A stretch of 64,000 bases of DNA, from the NCBI RefSeq assembly GCF_000400465.1, contig NW_008806286.1:250762-314761 (forward strand), in the 5' to 3' direction. The DNA comes from Wallemia ichthyophaga EXF-994. Lineage: Eukaryota > Basidiomycota > Wallemiomycetes > Wallemiales > Wallemiaceae. The notes under the pieces were generated by a model that did not search any database, was not told where the DNA came from, and saw only the letters and a program-made list of their open reading frames with translations. A program made the position numbers and the translations under genes. The number at the start of each line of letters is the position of its first letter. The first letter of the stretch is position 1. Positions 11,762-25,528 of this stretch are shown in pieces.

Positions 11762-14483
11762 ATGGACGATATAATATCAATTGGTTAGTTTCTTGATAGA
11801 TTTAATAGCTCGACTCTAATAAATTACTAGTGAATCGCTTACAGTGAGTTGTACGCGTAAAATATCCAGCACTAACGAAATTACAGGGATACCTTCAACA
11901 CTATCGGTGAGCTAGTTATTCAACATTCAAGGCTATTATCTTACTAGTCTCCAATCTAAAGGCGGTAATTCAATCGATTTGCCTCAAATCGCCGTCGTTG
12001 GATCACAGTCTTCTGGTAAATCGAGTGTATTGGAGACTATAGTTGGTAGAGACTTCCTTCCACGTGGATCAGGAATCGTTACACGCCGTCCACTCATTCT
12101 CCAACTAATACACACCAATAAATCTCAAGATTACGCTGAATTCCTTCACATGGACAAGCGCTATACTGACTTTGAAGAGGTCAGAAGCGAAATCCAATCT
12201 GAAACATTTAGAGTTGCTGGTCAGAATAAGGGCATCTCAAAACTACCTATAAACCTCAAAATATACTCCAATAACGTCGTTAACTTGACTTTGGTCGACT
12301 TGCCGGGATTAACAAAGATCCCGGTTGGTGATCAGCCATCTGATATTGAGAGGCAAATCAGACAACTCGTCCTAGATTTCATTCAAAAACCAAATTGGTA
12401 GGTTGTAGACTATGTCATACGTCATTCCTCCTACTCACACATTTCTAATCACTCTATAGCGTCATTCTCGCCGTCTCTCCCGCTAATGTTGACCTCGCTA
12501 ACTCTGACTCCCTTAAACTTGCCCGCTCTGTCGATCCACAGGGCAGAAGAACTATCGGCGTTCTCACAAAGCTCGATTTGATGGATGCCGGCACACACGC
12601 TCTCGATGTTCTCAACGGTCGCGTCTACCCGCTCAAGCTTGGTTTCATTGGCGTCGTTAACCGCTCCCAACAAGACATCAACTCCAATTTAGACATTGGT
12701 GAAGCGCGCAAACGTGAAGAGGAATTCTTTGCCGAATCACCTTCCTATCGTAACATTGCGCACAGATGCGGTACAAAGTATCTCGCAAAGACACTCAACA
12801 ATGTCCTCATGGCGCATATCCGGGAAAAGTTACCTGACATGAAGGCAAAATTGAACACTTTGATGGGTCAAACGCAGCAGGAGCTCAATGCTTTTGGTGA
12901 TTCAACCTTTTTCGGCAAACCGCATAGAGCCTCGCTGATACTCAAGCTCATGACACAATTTGGTCGCGACTTTGTCTCATCGGTTGACGGCACATCGAGT
13001 GAAATATCAACCAAGGAGCTTGGTGGAGGTGCTAGAATATACTATATATTCAATGATGTCTTCGGTCAAGCTCTCGAGTCTATCAACCCCAACCACAACC
13101 TCAGTAATCACGACATTAGGACCGCAATTCGCAACAGCACCGGCCCAAGACCTAGCCTGTTTGTACCAGAGGTAGCATTTGAGCTGCTTGTGAAGCCGCA
13201 AATTAAGCTCCTCGAACCTCCTTCTTTGCGCTGTGTTGAATTGGTGTATGAGGAATTAATGAAGATGTGCCATAACAGCTCAAATGCTGAGCTCGCACGC
13301 TTCCCACGTCTCCATGCACAACTTATTGAGGTAGTTTCCGATCTACTCAGAGAGAGACTCGGACCTACGGCGGAATACGTTCAGTCACTCATCGCAATCC
13401 AGTCTGCGTACATCAACACCAATCATCCATCATTTGCGCCCGGTACAGCGCAGTACGCAGCCGAGGCGCAGAAGGAGAAGCAAAAGCAACAGCAGCTCAA
13501 ATACGCATCTATGACAAGCAGTATTGACGAGGAGAGGGAAAGGGAGAGTGAAGGGGAGCGTTCGAGTGGTGCAGTAGACGACAGCATGGCGATTGAAGCT
13601 AGACCTGGTAACAATGCGCAGAATGATGCTCGTCATCAATCGCTTACGGCGCAACTTCTTAGTGGTGGTGGAGAGGAGAGTGCTTTTGGACAGTCGCAGT
13701 CACAAGGACAGTCGCAGTCACACCTCCAGTCTCAACCTCACACTCAATCAAGGAGGAGACACGGTATGCAGCACCCTCACGCACACACCCATGCGCCATC
13801 ACAGAGTCAGACAGCGCGCGATACATTTCTCAACTACTTCTTCGGCGGTGCAGACGCCGCAAGCTCCGTAAGCAATGGCGCATCTAATACACGCACACCC
13901 GTTAGAGATGTGGACGGAGAGGCGCGTGAGCAGCGTAATTACACTCACTCTCACACCCCCTCCAAATCTCACACTAATCCCCTCAACGGCCGCAGCGGAC
14001 TTGAGGGCTCAGCTGCGGCTTATGACATGAAGAGTCTCGGCAGGCACCTCGAGCCTGTGCCCACTATTGACGAGGGCGGCAGTGCTGTTTCCGAGAGAGA
14101 GGATATGGAGACGACTCTTATTCGCAGCCTCATTGCGTCATATTTCGCTATCGTTAGGCAGTCGATTGAGGACCTCGTACCTAAGGCTATCATGCATCTC
14201 TTGGTGAATTTCTCTAAAGATCTCATTCAAGATAGGTTGGTTGCCTCGCTATATAATCCTGATGTGAGTATGAAGAGTACACCGTTTGCGAGCATGCTTT
14301 CTAATTTTGTTAAAGATATTCGACGAGCTCCTCTACGAGGATGAGAATATCGTGAATGAACGCAACCGCGTTAAGAACCTCATGGATGCTTATAAACAGG
14401 CTTTCACTGTCCTCGCTGAAGTTAATATGCCAAAGAGTGGCGCGGACAGTGTAAGCAGTACCACTATGAACAGTACCGTGTAG
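11762..14483 (+). CDS. DNM1: Dynamin-related GTPase of the Dnm1/DRP1 class (mitochondrial/peroxisomal fission)
   Basis: 820 aa in six exons: 11762-11783, 11831-11843, 11887-11906, 11962-12397, 12460-14263 and 14316-14483. The spliced start is MDDIISIVNRLQDTFNTIGG. GTPase motifs follow: P-loop [16 protein letters not shown], and TKLD within [20 protein letters not shown]. The stalk and GED are conserved ([18 protein letters not shown] segment; [17 protein letters not shown]). The motif FLNYFFGG in the variable region and the overall order favour Dnm1 over Vps1. Dnm1 assembles on mitochondria and peroxisomes and severs them. The variable insert between stalk and GED (about residues 500-670) is long and rich in Q, S and H. 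Three of the first four exons are 13-22 nt. PRP40 lies tail to tail, 69 bp away. Confidence 0.88.
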
Positions 14484-14552
14484 ATCATATGTACACTCTT
14501 ATGTAACTATTCAACCTCTATGGATTTCACTCTTCTTTAAATACACAAAATG

Positions 14553-16742
14553 TTACGATTCCATCTCACCCTCTTCGACACTATCATCAGTACGAGCTTT
14601 CTACGGGACATGTCAGTACATTCGCACACACACAAGCACCTATACTCACCTTTATCTCCCTTTCGTCTGGATGCGGACTCTTAGATCTGCGTCTCTCAGC
14701 CCTCCTCTCATCCCTTTCCTTTTCTCTCTCCTTATCTTTAAGCGATGTGCTATCTCTCCTCTCTCGCCTTCTGGAATCAGCCCTGTCACGCTCTCTATCT
14801 TTGAGGCGTTTCATAAAACGTTCGAAAGCTGTCTGGAATGCCTCTGTGTCATCCTGGAGGTGTCTCCCTTCAGGCAGCTCCTTGAGACGTGGGAGGACAT
14901 CAATGAAGGCGTCATCAGCATCCAGTGGTGGATCCAAGTAGCGCATCGCACTGCGCATGTCATCAATCATTATTCGACGCTTGCGTTCGGCTTGCTGCGT
15001 CGCCTCTAACTTCTGTGCTGCATATTGCTGATTTATCTGCACATCACGTTAGTTGAGTGTTTGTGTGTATGTATGTGGAGTACTCCCAACTCACCACTCG
15101 GTGTATATCCGCAACGGACCATTCATCCCACTCTACACTCACATTCACTCCGTGCTGCTCGAGTAGTGACGCAAAGTGATCGTAATCGACCTCCTCATTA
15201 AATTTCACATTCTTTTGTAACAGCGCTTCCTCAACTCTTTGCGCTACTTGTTCAGCACGTACTTGGAATTCATCGACCGTGTCCCAAAATAACTCAAGCG
15301 CAGTCGAGCCTGAGTTACCGGCGATTTGGAAGAGACGCGGATCATCTTTGATGTCGTCGATAATGTCTTTCCATTTCGTGTGTATGTTGATCTTGCCTGA
15401 GTTTACGAGATCTTTGAGAAGTGTCTATGGTGGTTTAGTGGGTTAGCAATGTTTAATCCGTAGTGCGTTCTACTCACAACAAACGCCTCCCTCTTTCTTC
15501 GTTGATCGCGCTTCCTCTCAGTTTTCATCTTCTTCTTGCGCTCTTGCCAAGCTTTCTCGGCAGCTATCAAACTGTCCTCGTACATGTTGAGGACATCGAC
15601 CATATCAATACGCTGCAACTCGCTATCATTCCGCCACTCTCTCGACGACTTCAAATCGCTTTTGAATTCAGCCCACTTTGTGTCCATCGAGATTGCAGTT
15701 GTATCAATATACTTCCTCATCTTGTTTAAATTCCTCTGTTTCATCTTCACCTCTTCTTCCTCTTCTTGTCTCTGGATATGTTTGAGATACTCATCGAACA
15801 GCATCTTGCGCTCGACGTCGTCTCTGCAATTCTGCCAGCTACGCTCTTTGGTTAATTTGGGATCTGTTGAGATAACAGCGCGTAATGTGCTCCATTTTGT
15901 ATAAGGGTGTACTCTACCACTCCGCGCGAGCATGTCTCTGAACTGTGGACGTAATTTATCCATTCTGCGTGACTTTTCAGCGCGCTCTTCTTCAGAAACA
16001 GTGCGAATATATTCTGCGAAATAGTCTTTCTTCATTGAGAGTGATGGTTCGAGTTTCCAAGCAGGACTTGTAATGAGCTCTCTCATAGTAGCTTCCCAAG
16101 TCCAATCTGGAGCGACCTGTTTCTTTTTGAAGAGATCCATTAACGCCAACTTGGCTTCGTATGGTGTAACTTCGGAGGGTAAACCGGGGGTTACTGAACC
16201 AGGACCTGCGCCGATAGCTAGTGGTGTTCCTGAACCTTCTAAGGTTGGTGTACCTGTTGCACTTACACTTGCACCTGCACCTGAACCAGCACCAATTTGA
16301 AGCATGGGTGATTGCGCACTCGCTTTCAACTCTTCTCGCTTCCTCTCATCTTCAGCAGCCTTATTCTCCTCATCGATACGCTTCTCTTCTGCTTCTCTCT
16401 CGGCAGCAATTCGATCAGCAGCTGCCTTCTCTTCTGCATCGATGGCGTCCTTTAATTGACGCAATTCATCTGGAATATTCCAAGTTGATTGCTTTGTAGA
16501 TTTATTATACCAGTATGTTTTATCATTAACTGTATTTAATCCCCACTCAGAAGAATCCACAGCGTGCTGCGATTGGGTAAGCACACATACTCAAATATCC
16601 ATCAACTCACATCAAATCTAGTCTTGAGCTCAGTTGGCTTAACCCAACTACTAGCCTTTGTCACTCTATTATGCCAATACACTTTCCCATTCGTTGCTTT
16701 ATGCTCTGTCCAATGTGATGGCTCTGACGGCTCTGATGACAT
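14553..16742 (-). CDS. PRP40: Prp40 pre-mRNA splicing factor (WW and FF domains)
   Basis: 661 aa in five exons: 16742-16611, 16566-15478, 15424-15095, 15036-14650 and 14600-14553. Two N-terminal WW domains are visible: HWTEHKATNGKVYWHN...SSWVKP and EWGLNTVNDKTYWYN...STWNIP. A charged linker and several FF domains follow (YEAKLALMDLFKKKQVAPDW; TKWSTLRAVISTDPKL; then TLLKDLVNSGKINIHTKWKD and WDEWSVADIHRV). The C-terminal tail is rich in R, E and D with RRRSKSP. Prp40 is a U1 snRNP protein that bridges the 5' splice site and branch-point factors, which matters in a genome this rich in short introns. The last exon has only 16 codons and ends GEMES. Confidence 0.95.
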
Positions 16743-17126
16743 GGTTGCTTGTGTTAAACGAGTATAAGTACCAAAATTATGCATGTATTAGATTATTTTC
16801 TTCACAGAAATCTGATTATTATCTTTATTTGTCATTTTAAACGCAGTTACGTTTAAAACCCTCCGATGAAAATTTTGTATCTTTAGTGAGACCTGGATAA
16901 TTGAAAGAAGCGCTTGATTTAAGCTGTTTAATGAGTGAATGAGTGAGTGTGTCGATTAATGAGCGTGTCAGCGTGGTTATACGTGATTGAATGCTGGGAA
17001 ATGAATGTTTGAATAGCAGGCATACGCAATGCAAGGCATTATTTAGTGTGTGTAGGGGTATATTATTGTTGGTATCTTCTGAGTCTTGTTGTGATTAATC
17101 TTATTGTGATCATTGCTTCCATCTTG
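16743..17126. other. Intergenic region, 384 bp
   Basis: Between the PRP40 start and the PIP5K stop, both on the minus strand. It must contain the PRP40 promoter and the PIP5K 3' end. No ORF, tRNA or clear motif is seen beyond GTGAGTGAGT-like words. Confidence 0.4.
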
Positions 17127-18833
17127 TTACTCCATCTTGGGGCGTTGAGTCAAGTCTGCACCTCTTACTATAGATTTCATAAATTGAATGAATCGATCTC
17201 CATATTGCTGCGCTGGTACTGCCGATATCATTTGTGATTCATGCGTCAAAGATTTCCACCGATGTTCGATCCGTTTGACGAAATTGTACGGTGTACAGAT
17301 ATCTATTACACCAAGCTGTAAAAGAAGATTAGTTTGTTTCTTCACTTATAAACTAAAGCTCACGTAGTATATCATATTCAAATCTTCGTTGTTATCATCA
17401 GTAGCTCTGTACCCTCCTTCATCTTGATAGAACCAGAAATGACGTCGTTCAGCAATATCTGCATTATTCAAAGCGCGCGTTGGATCCTTGTCGAGATTCT
17501 TAGGCTCTGTTCGTTTAATAGACATACGGACATTACGACCTTCGCCTCTATGGATAGCGCTTGACATTCGTCTTTGAATTGATGTACTACCCGTGTTCAA
17601 AGGCTGATCTTCAGGTACTGGCTCTTCTAGTTGAGGCTGGTATACTTTGAGTGTCTCCTTGCGTCGACCTTCAGAGTTTCCCCTGGTCATATCATGAATA
17701 CCCAACAAGAGTGAATAATCCATGATGCCCAATTTCTGTAGCAACATGGTATCTCTTTGGAGTTGAGTAAGGAATAGAGCGCGCTTTTCAGGTCCTAACT
17801 CAAGTGAGCGATGTCGATTAACCCAATTCTTGTCTTTTAGTACCGCGCCTGGCTTTTCTCTGGCCTTCTCTTCTGGATACTCTCTACCTATGGCTGAACC
17901 TTTGAGGTCGTAAGTCTCATGAATATCTCTATGCGGAGGGAAGAGGTTGTTCATGATAACAAAGTGAATTTTGCGACCACGAGGTAATTTAACACGATGT
18001 AAACCGTAGAAACGAGAGAGTAGAGTGTGTGGGTTGCTCTTTACGTGATTATAATAATCTTTGAGTATAGATCGGAGGAATTTATGTTCGGTATGTGATA
18101 CGGTTTTGATTATGTACTTGAAATCACGGGAAAAGTAGAAGAAAGAGCCAGATTTACCTGGACTACCGAGTTCAGTGAGGATATATTTAGCAGTGAGAGA
18201 GAGTAGGTAATCAGCGGGGTCTAGATGAAAGTAATCATCACGTAAGCTTCTAAAGACCCAAGGAGCGTAATCTTTAAACTTGAAGTCGTATTTTGCAGAC
18301 GGAGTAAGCTCATTACCGATAATATCGAAACTGAATTTGTGCTTTGCTTTGAAATCAGCGTCAGAAAGGGGCTTTCTGAGTTTAGCCTGGCAGCGAGAGA
18401 CGCCAATGCGTATACCAGTGAGCATATTGTACATAAGGACGTAATTTGCGTGGTCTTCGCCGATCAAGTTGCCAACGAGGGGTTGTTCAGAGGACTGACG
18501 CTTCTTTATAGCCTGAGACTCGTGTTGCTCTTGAGCTTGTTGAGCCTGCTGAGCGACTTTAACTTTATCAGCGCGTTCTTGCTTCAATTGAGCCTGTCTA
18601 AGAGCGATATCGTCGTCAACGTTTGAAGTGGAAGAGAGTGGAGGAGATAAAGGCTGTGGGGAAGGAACAAGGGAATTTAAAGATTTCTGCTTTATATTTG
18701 GTTTGGTGGTGGTGATTGCTGCCGAAGACGGGTGGAGGTGGTCAATAGAGGGTTCATTCAAGCTAACGGGTGGACTCGGTGGAGGTTCAAATGATCTGTG
18801 CTCACACTCCTTCCACTGCTGATCGATTTGCAT
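17127..18833 (-). CDS. MSS4: Phosphatidylinositol-4-phosphate 5-kinase (Mss4 class)
   Basis: 552 aa in two exons (18833-17364 and 17315-17127; 48-nt intron). The first about 165 residues are low complexity (proline-rich, then AQQAQQAQEQ). The kinase core covers residues 165-545: SFDIIGNELTPSAKYDFKFK, DYAPWVFRSLR, GSPGKSGSFFYFSRDFKYII (the glycine loop and ATP-binding lysine), FVIMNNLFPPHRDIHETYDL and LQKLGIMDYSLLLGIHD. After the intron comes LGVIDICTPYNFVKRIEHRW, the DLG/IID metal-binding region and the start of the activation loop. The enzyme makes PI(4,5)P2 at the plasma membrane, controlling actin and endocytosis. The N-terminal extension is shorter than in yeast Mss4. It is divergent from the glutamate-cysteine ligase gene, with 110 bp between starts. 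Confidence 0.93.
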
Positions 18834-18943
18834 TTTTATATTTAAAATTCAATTATCCAAGTTGGTGGTCGTTGAGTCTAGACGCCGGCTGCGTCCTTTG
18901 ATCCAGTGCAGTGATTCAAGGAAAACAAGGAAATTGAAGTAAA

Positions 18944-21208
18944 ATGGTAAATTATCTTTCTAAATTAAAAATTAAATATAATTAAAAGATTTACAGGGAC
19001 TTCTCTCGCTTGGTACTCCACTTGATTGGCCAGAAGCAAAGAAGCTGGCTGATTACGTGAGATCTAACGGTGTACACCAGTTCTTGTCTATATTCTACAA
19101 TTACAAGAATAGACAAGGTGAGCCATTATTATGGGGTGATGAGGTTGGTCGCGCTTTTCCCGCTTTCTGGCTGGCTAACTTGGTGTAAGATTGAGTACAT
19201 GGTTATCCTGCTCGACGAGCAGTCTCAATCTGCTAAACTCAGTTTAAGACAATCTGAGATTTTGGAGAACCTTAACAATGTTACCCAACACATCGCAGAC
19301 GACTCGTCCTCCTCCTTCGTTAAATCTCAAGTCCCCGGTTTTCACCCCGAATTCGGCCGTTACATGATTGAGTCCACCCCCGGTGTTCCTTACTCGGCCG
19401 GTTTAAAGGAGCTTCTCACCGTAGAAGTTAATATGCGTCTTCGGAGGAATATCACTAAGCATCATTTGCCACCGAACCACCTTCCACTCACTCTAACCTC
19501 TTTCCCCACTCTCGGCGTCAATTACCCCTTCCTGGATCCTCATTATCCTCCTAAAGGCAAAGTCTCCGGCTCCCTCTTTCTCCCCGATGAGCTCATCAAC
19601 CCTCACGTCCGTTTTCCAACTCTAGCTGGTAATATTAGAAAGAGAAGAGGCGCTAAAGTTGAAATCAATGTTCCTATCTTCTTTGACACAAACACTCCAC
19701 GCCCTTTTATCGATAAATCTATTCCATACGACAGAAACCTCTTCGAAGGTGATAACGAGGCTAAAAACGGCGCTGCAAAGCCTGATCACATATACATGGA
19801 TGCAACCGGCTTTGGTATGGGCTGCTCTTGTCTCCAACTCACTTTCCAGGCTTGTAGCGTCAATGAGGCTTTCAACGTCTACGACGCTCTCGCTCCTGTT
19901 GCTCCAATCATGCTTGCTCTCACCGCCGCTGCTCCTGTCTACCGCGGTTACCTAGCCGATGTTGACGCTCGCTGGAATGTCATCTCAGCCGCTGTCGACG
20001 ATCGCACCAAGGAGGAAAGAGGCGAGGAGCCACTGAAACACGACAAATATAGAATTCCAAAGAGTCGATACGATAGTATAGATTCTTATTTATCCACCTC
20101 TAAACGCAATAGACCTGAGTATAACGACAATCCATTGCCTATGAATAAAGATGTCTATGATGAGCTTATAGCTGCTGGTATAGAGACACCACTCGCTAAA
20201 CATATTGCACATCTCTTTATACGTGATCCACTTGCTATCTTTAGTGAACTTCTTCAGCAGGACAACTCAAAGTCTTCCGACCATTTCGAAAACCTACAAT
20301 CGACTAATTGGCAGACACTGCGTTTTAAACCTCCACCTCCGCAGTCAAATATTGGATGGAGGGTTGAGTTTAGATCTATGGAAGTTCAGCTCACCGATTT
20401 TGAGAACGCTGCCTTCTCAGTTTTCATAGTACTCCTCACTCGAGCTATTCTCTCATTCGATCTCAACTTTTACATGCCTATCTCAAAAGTGGATGTTAAT
20501 ATGCAGAGGGCACAGGAAAGAGATGCTGCCAAAACTGGTAAATTCTACTTCCGCAAGAATGTCTTCCCTAAGCGTGACAAGACGGAGTATAGTTTCGACA
20601 GTCCGAGATTAGGGCCTATCAAGTCGTTCGATAATGTAAAAGGGTTGAAAGAGGAGGAGTCGCATTTGAACGGGAAGAGAACAGCTTCTTCAGACAGCCT
20701 CTATTCAAATTACAACTCCTCCATCAACCCCGATGAGGAGATAGAGGAGATGTCAATGGACGACATTATAAATGGGAAAGAAGACTCATCATTCCCTGGT
20801 CTGATGGGCTTGGTGTATGCTTATCTCCACTCACTGAATGTGGATATCGAGACAAAGTGCGAACTGAAGAAGTATCTCCAATTCATCAAGGATAGAGCAT
20901 CAGGAAAGTATGTCACCTTCGCGACGTGGATACGCAACTTTATGAGATCGCATCCAGACTACAAGGGTGATAGTGTCGTCACTGCAAAGATGAATTACGA
21001 TTTCATCATTGCTGCTGACGAAATAGAGAGAGGGGTGCGTCACGAACCAACACTCCTACCACCGACGTACATTGGCAGTGACAAAGTGAAGGAGCCATCA
21101 GTGAGCGACCTCTGCAACTCAGTCTCGAACGACCCCGAACCACCAAAAAGACCAACTCCAACTGATGGTTTGGCTAGATTGAAGGGAAGCAATTATTATA
21201 CCGTTTAA
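18944..21208 (+). CDS. GSH1: Glutamate-cysteine ligase (gamma-glutamylcysteine synthetase)
   Basis: 722 aa in three exons: 18944-18946, 18997-19143 and 19190-21208. The first exon holds only the ATG. Splicing then gives GLLSLGTPLDWPEAKKLADY, which matches the family start MGLLxLGTPLxW. The enzyme joins glutamate and cysteine, the rate-limiting step of glutathione synthesis in the cytosol. Conserved segments include WGDEIEYMVI, GFHPEFGRYMIESTPG, LFLPDELINPHVRFPTL, YMDATGFGMGCSCLQLTFQA, HFENLQSTNWQTLRFKPP and GWRVEFRSMEVQLTDFENAA. Length fits the eukaryotic family. The C-terminal 120 residues (after RASGKYVTFATWIRNF) are a fungal-type tail. An ORF starting at 19070 in the raw frame would read through the second intron. 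Confidence 0.97.
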
Positions 21209-21266
21209 CGTCGTTTCGTATCTCATTTCTGTTGTTTATCTATGTATAAATACTTTTTTCACAAGG

Positions 21267-24200
21267 TTAGATAGTGTCTTGTTTTGTATATCCTTGTGTA
21301 CGTTGCAGCTTTACACTGAAACGGTCTTTGCAGCCGAGATGTGTGACCTGGCCACGAGGGGAGTGTACAGAAATGACACTATTCCCTAAACGTTTTAGGC
21401 ATTCCGGACAGCTATGTTTGTTAGCTTTGCAGTGTACAGGGGCGTAAAAGATTTTAACTCACACTCTGTTGTCATCCACAACAACATACCTGCTCTCCAA
21501 ATCTACCAGCTTCGCAGCCAGTCGTGTATCTTCAGCTTTACGAATATTAGCAGTGACAGAGTTCCATCTTTGTTTTCCAACGATAGCTTTGTAGCTGCGC
21601 AGCAAGAATACGTTCAACTCATCGACCGTAGTGATGCTTGGAATGAGGTTAAGCACCTCGCTGAGATTGAACTTGGTGGGAAACGCGGTGAGCAAAAGGA
21701 CTGCTTCTTTCATATAGAGTGCATTGGGTGCATTGAGCGGATTGGAAGTGTCATCAGAGATAGGCGTGCGCGACGGGGTCGGTGACGGCGACACCGAAGC
21801 CGACGCGGACGAAGTCTTGTAATAGCTCGCCGGTGCTGTACGTTCATCACACCGGAGATATAGCTTGAGCAGCTTTGTGTATATCGACCGATCCTTGCTC
21901 TCGACGTGATTGCAGTACTTCTTGGCGCTATCATAGTCGCGCAAGTCGAGTGCGTACAGGCGCAGCGCGTCATCGTGCCGCCCCAGACGGTCGGCGAGGA
22001 TAGCGCGCGCGAGGAGGAGAGCTTTTACTAGTTAGCATAAAGTGCAACAACGAAAACAACAAGATGAAACCACCCACCATCCGCTGGAATACCTCTGAGC
22101 CGTTCTTTCGGTGCATACTGCTGACTACGTGATAAGAAGGCGACATAAGAAGCGTATGTGCTGTCGAAAGAGGGTGTGTTTCGACTATGTAATGTAGCTT
22201 GTAGGAGCGCGTCAGCATAGTAGTCATGCAGCGCTGGATCCTGGTCGTTAATCTCCTCTGTGGCGTATTTGAGATAGCGCAGGCTGAGATGGCTGTCGAT
22301 GTCGTGAAGGTAGTGCGCGACGCGCAGACGCGGCAGACTCTCCACCCTCTCGTCGTCTGCTATAAATATCTGGTACAGGTTTGAGAGAGGTACACAGAAG
22401 AAAGCCGCTCACATACCTGTATCGCTATGTCTTTGTTCACGTCGAACATCCATCTCGATTTGTCGAGTATGAGATCGATATACTCTCGACCTAGCTGTTG
22501 CGTGTAGGCGATGCACGGCTCTAAGTCACTTTCCTCATTACCATTCTCATTCTCATTCTCACTTTCGCTCTCAAGACACAATCTGTGGTGATAATGAGAG
22601 CTGATCAATTCAACGAGAACAACCATACCTTTTGAGCAGGTCGAGAGCTTTGCCATGCATATTTTTACTCTTGTAGAGGGACACTAATTCACTGTATTTC
22701 TGGAGTGTGGGTGTGTGTTAGCCAGATGAGTATTTGGGAAGCATATCACACACTCTTCTGTCGAGGAGTGAAACCTCCACCTCCTCAGGCTGACAGTGAT
22801 TCTCGAGCCGACACAGAGAGCCAACGAGTGCAGGTCTAGTTTCTATATAAGCTTTGAACAGCGCAGTGTCGACGACAGCAGCCAACACAGCGAGCTCACT
22901 GCCGTTAAGGCTCTCTGCCGGGCTGCTCGGGAGGTCGAGGAGCTGCTGTTTGGTGAGATCGGTGAGTTTCACGTTGAGAGATGTGCACGCAGAGTGCTTC
23001 TTCTGGCTCATGCTCCCCTTCAATTTCTGCCTTCTGTCAGTGAGATAGCGCAGTAGGGCTTCAATAGAGCTCTTCTCTTTTTTTGCTGTCCGAGCAGTGC
23101 CATTGCTCTTAACCGACGCGGAGTCCGTGTCGCTCTTGATTGAGGACATAGAGGCAGAGTTGTGGATAGCGTCTTCGCACTCACTCTCCCCCCTCTCGTC
23201 GACGTGTTTGTACAGCTTGGCGAAGTCCCCGAAGAGGATGCTCCACTCGTGCGTCGGTGTGTACAGCCTACCTGAGATGTTTTCGGGGAAGAGTGCAATC
23301 ACTTTGGCGGGGTTGGTGTGCAGTTCGATAAAAATATCAATCGCGTCGTCAACCAACCCCGCATCGACGAGACTGATGGAGTAAAGTTGAAGTATTTTAA
23401 GGCGCAGTTCCGCCTGCTCAGCTTGGGTAATGTCAATACCGCTACCACTGTCGAGGAGCGCGAGCGCCTCGTCATATTTACCCTGCTTGACGCTGCTGTC
23501 GATGAGCAGCTTAGTGTTGACCAGTTCTATAGTAGAGACACCGTCCGGGGCATCAACGTAAAGTACAGAGGAGGATTTGTGGAGAAAGCTGCATACGACT
23601 GGGAGGACCTGCACCAGTTCGAGAGTATAGGAGGAGTAGACGTGGGTGGAACCCGTCTCGTTGGAGTATGGAGGAATAGTGATGTATATGAATGGCCTGG
23701 CTGAAGCTATGTCATCTGCGGATGCAGGTATCGTCGTAGATTTCGCAATGACGCCATCCTGATCGATGACGAGGACTTGGGTGCCATCGACGAGGATAAT
23801 GTGCTCACTGTCGAGAGGAGTCATAAGAGGCTTGGAGCGGTAGAGAAAGCCGGTGAGGTTTGCAGTGAGGGAGGATTTGTTGGTGCTGGGGAGAATGACG
23901 TCATTTATCGAGTAAACGGATTGAGACTTGATATCGAATTGGATGAGGGAGTATTCAGAAGCTGAGTAAGCGATGAATGTGGTGTAAGGGTTGAGTATCT
24001 TCACCAGTTTGGGAGTGTTGGGCAGTGGAATGTCGGTGTGTTGAGCTGTGTCTTGTGTCCAGGTGTAGACAGACACCTTACGTTTGGTGACCACAGCGAG
24101 AAGGGATTGGATGGGCGTGGGCGTTTCTAGCGGATCTATCGGCCGTAGCCGTATGCGCCGTTTAGATGTGCCCCTCTTACGGCCTTGCATCGCAGCCTCC

Positions 24201-24406
24201 GCGGAGAGAGAAGAGTGAGTGGAATTGAGAGTAGAAATAGCGACAACGTTCTTAATAGAGAGGTTTATATCGCGTAAATCAGCCATTTTGTGTAGACTGA
24301 GCGTCGAATCACCCAAAATGGCCATTAGCTGTGGCTGCTGGAGGATTTCAAGGGATTCAAGTAATTTCCTAGTGTCCTTGTAAGAGTCCAAGATAGTCCA
24401 GTCCAT
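21267..24406 (-). CDS. VPS39: Vps39/Vam6-type HOPS tethering subunit (CNH + CLH + zinc finger)
   Basis: 963 aa in six exons: 24406-22754, 22699-22629, 22582-22417, 22369-22078, 22027-21463 and 21411-21267. The N-terminal CNH domain covers about residues 1-290 (LLAVVTKRKVSVYTW, IILVDGTQVLVIDQDG). The clathrin-repeat region follows (ISLVDAGLVDDAIDIFIELH, KYSELVSLYKSKNMHGKALD, IFIADDERVESLPRLRVAHY). The last exon encodes the Vps39 zinc finger CPECLKRLGNSVI ... THLGCKDRF. Vps39 belongs to HOPS, which tethers endosomes and autophagosomes to the vacuole through Rab7/Ypt7. It starts 201 bp from DPM1 in divergent orientation. The intron at 22700-22753 has GTGTGTG at its 5' end and CACACAC near its 3' end. 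Confidence 0.9.
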
Positions 24407-24607
24407 AGAGTAGCTAAGTATAGAGGAAGCACTGGCTAGACATATCCGCTGATTATCTACGTGTTGATTGCGTTAGCGGGAGATTACTTATCGCTACAAT
24501 GACATACGCTCGACCAAACCATTTGTGTGTGTGTTGTTGATTTTTAATTTCAATTCCACAGCCATCGTCGTGGTCGTCGTGGTCGTCGTCGTCGTATCGG
24601 TACAGCC

Positions 24608-25511
<904 letters not shown>

Positions 25512-25528
25512 TACAATATTTGGTTCTT

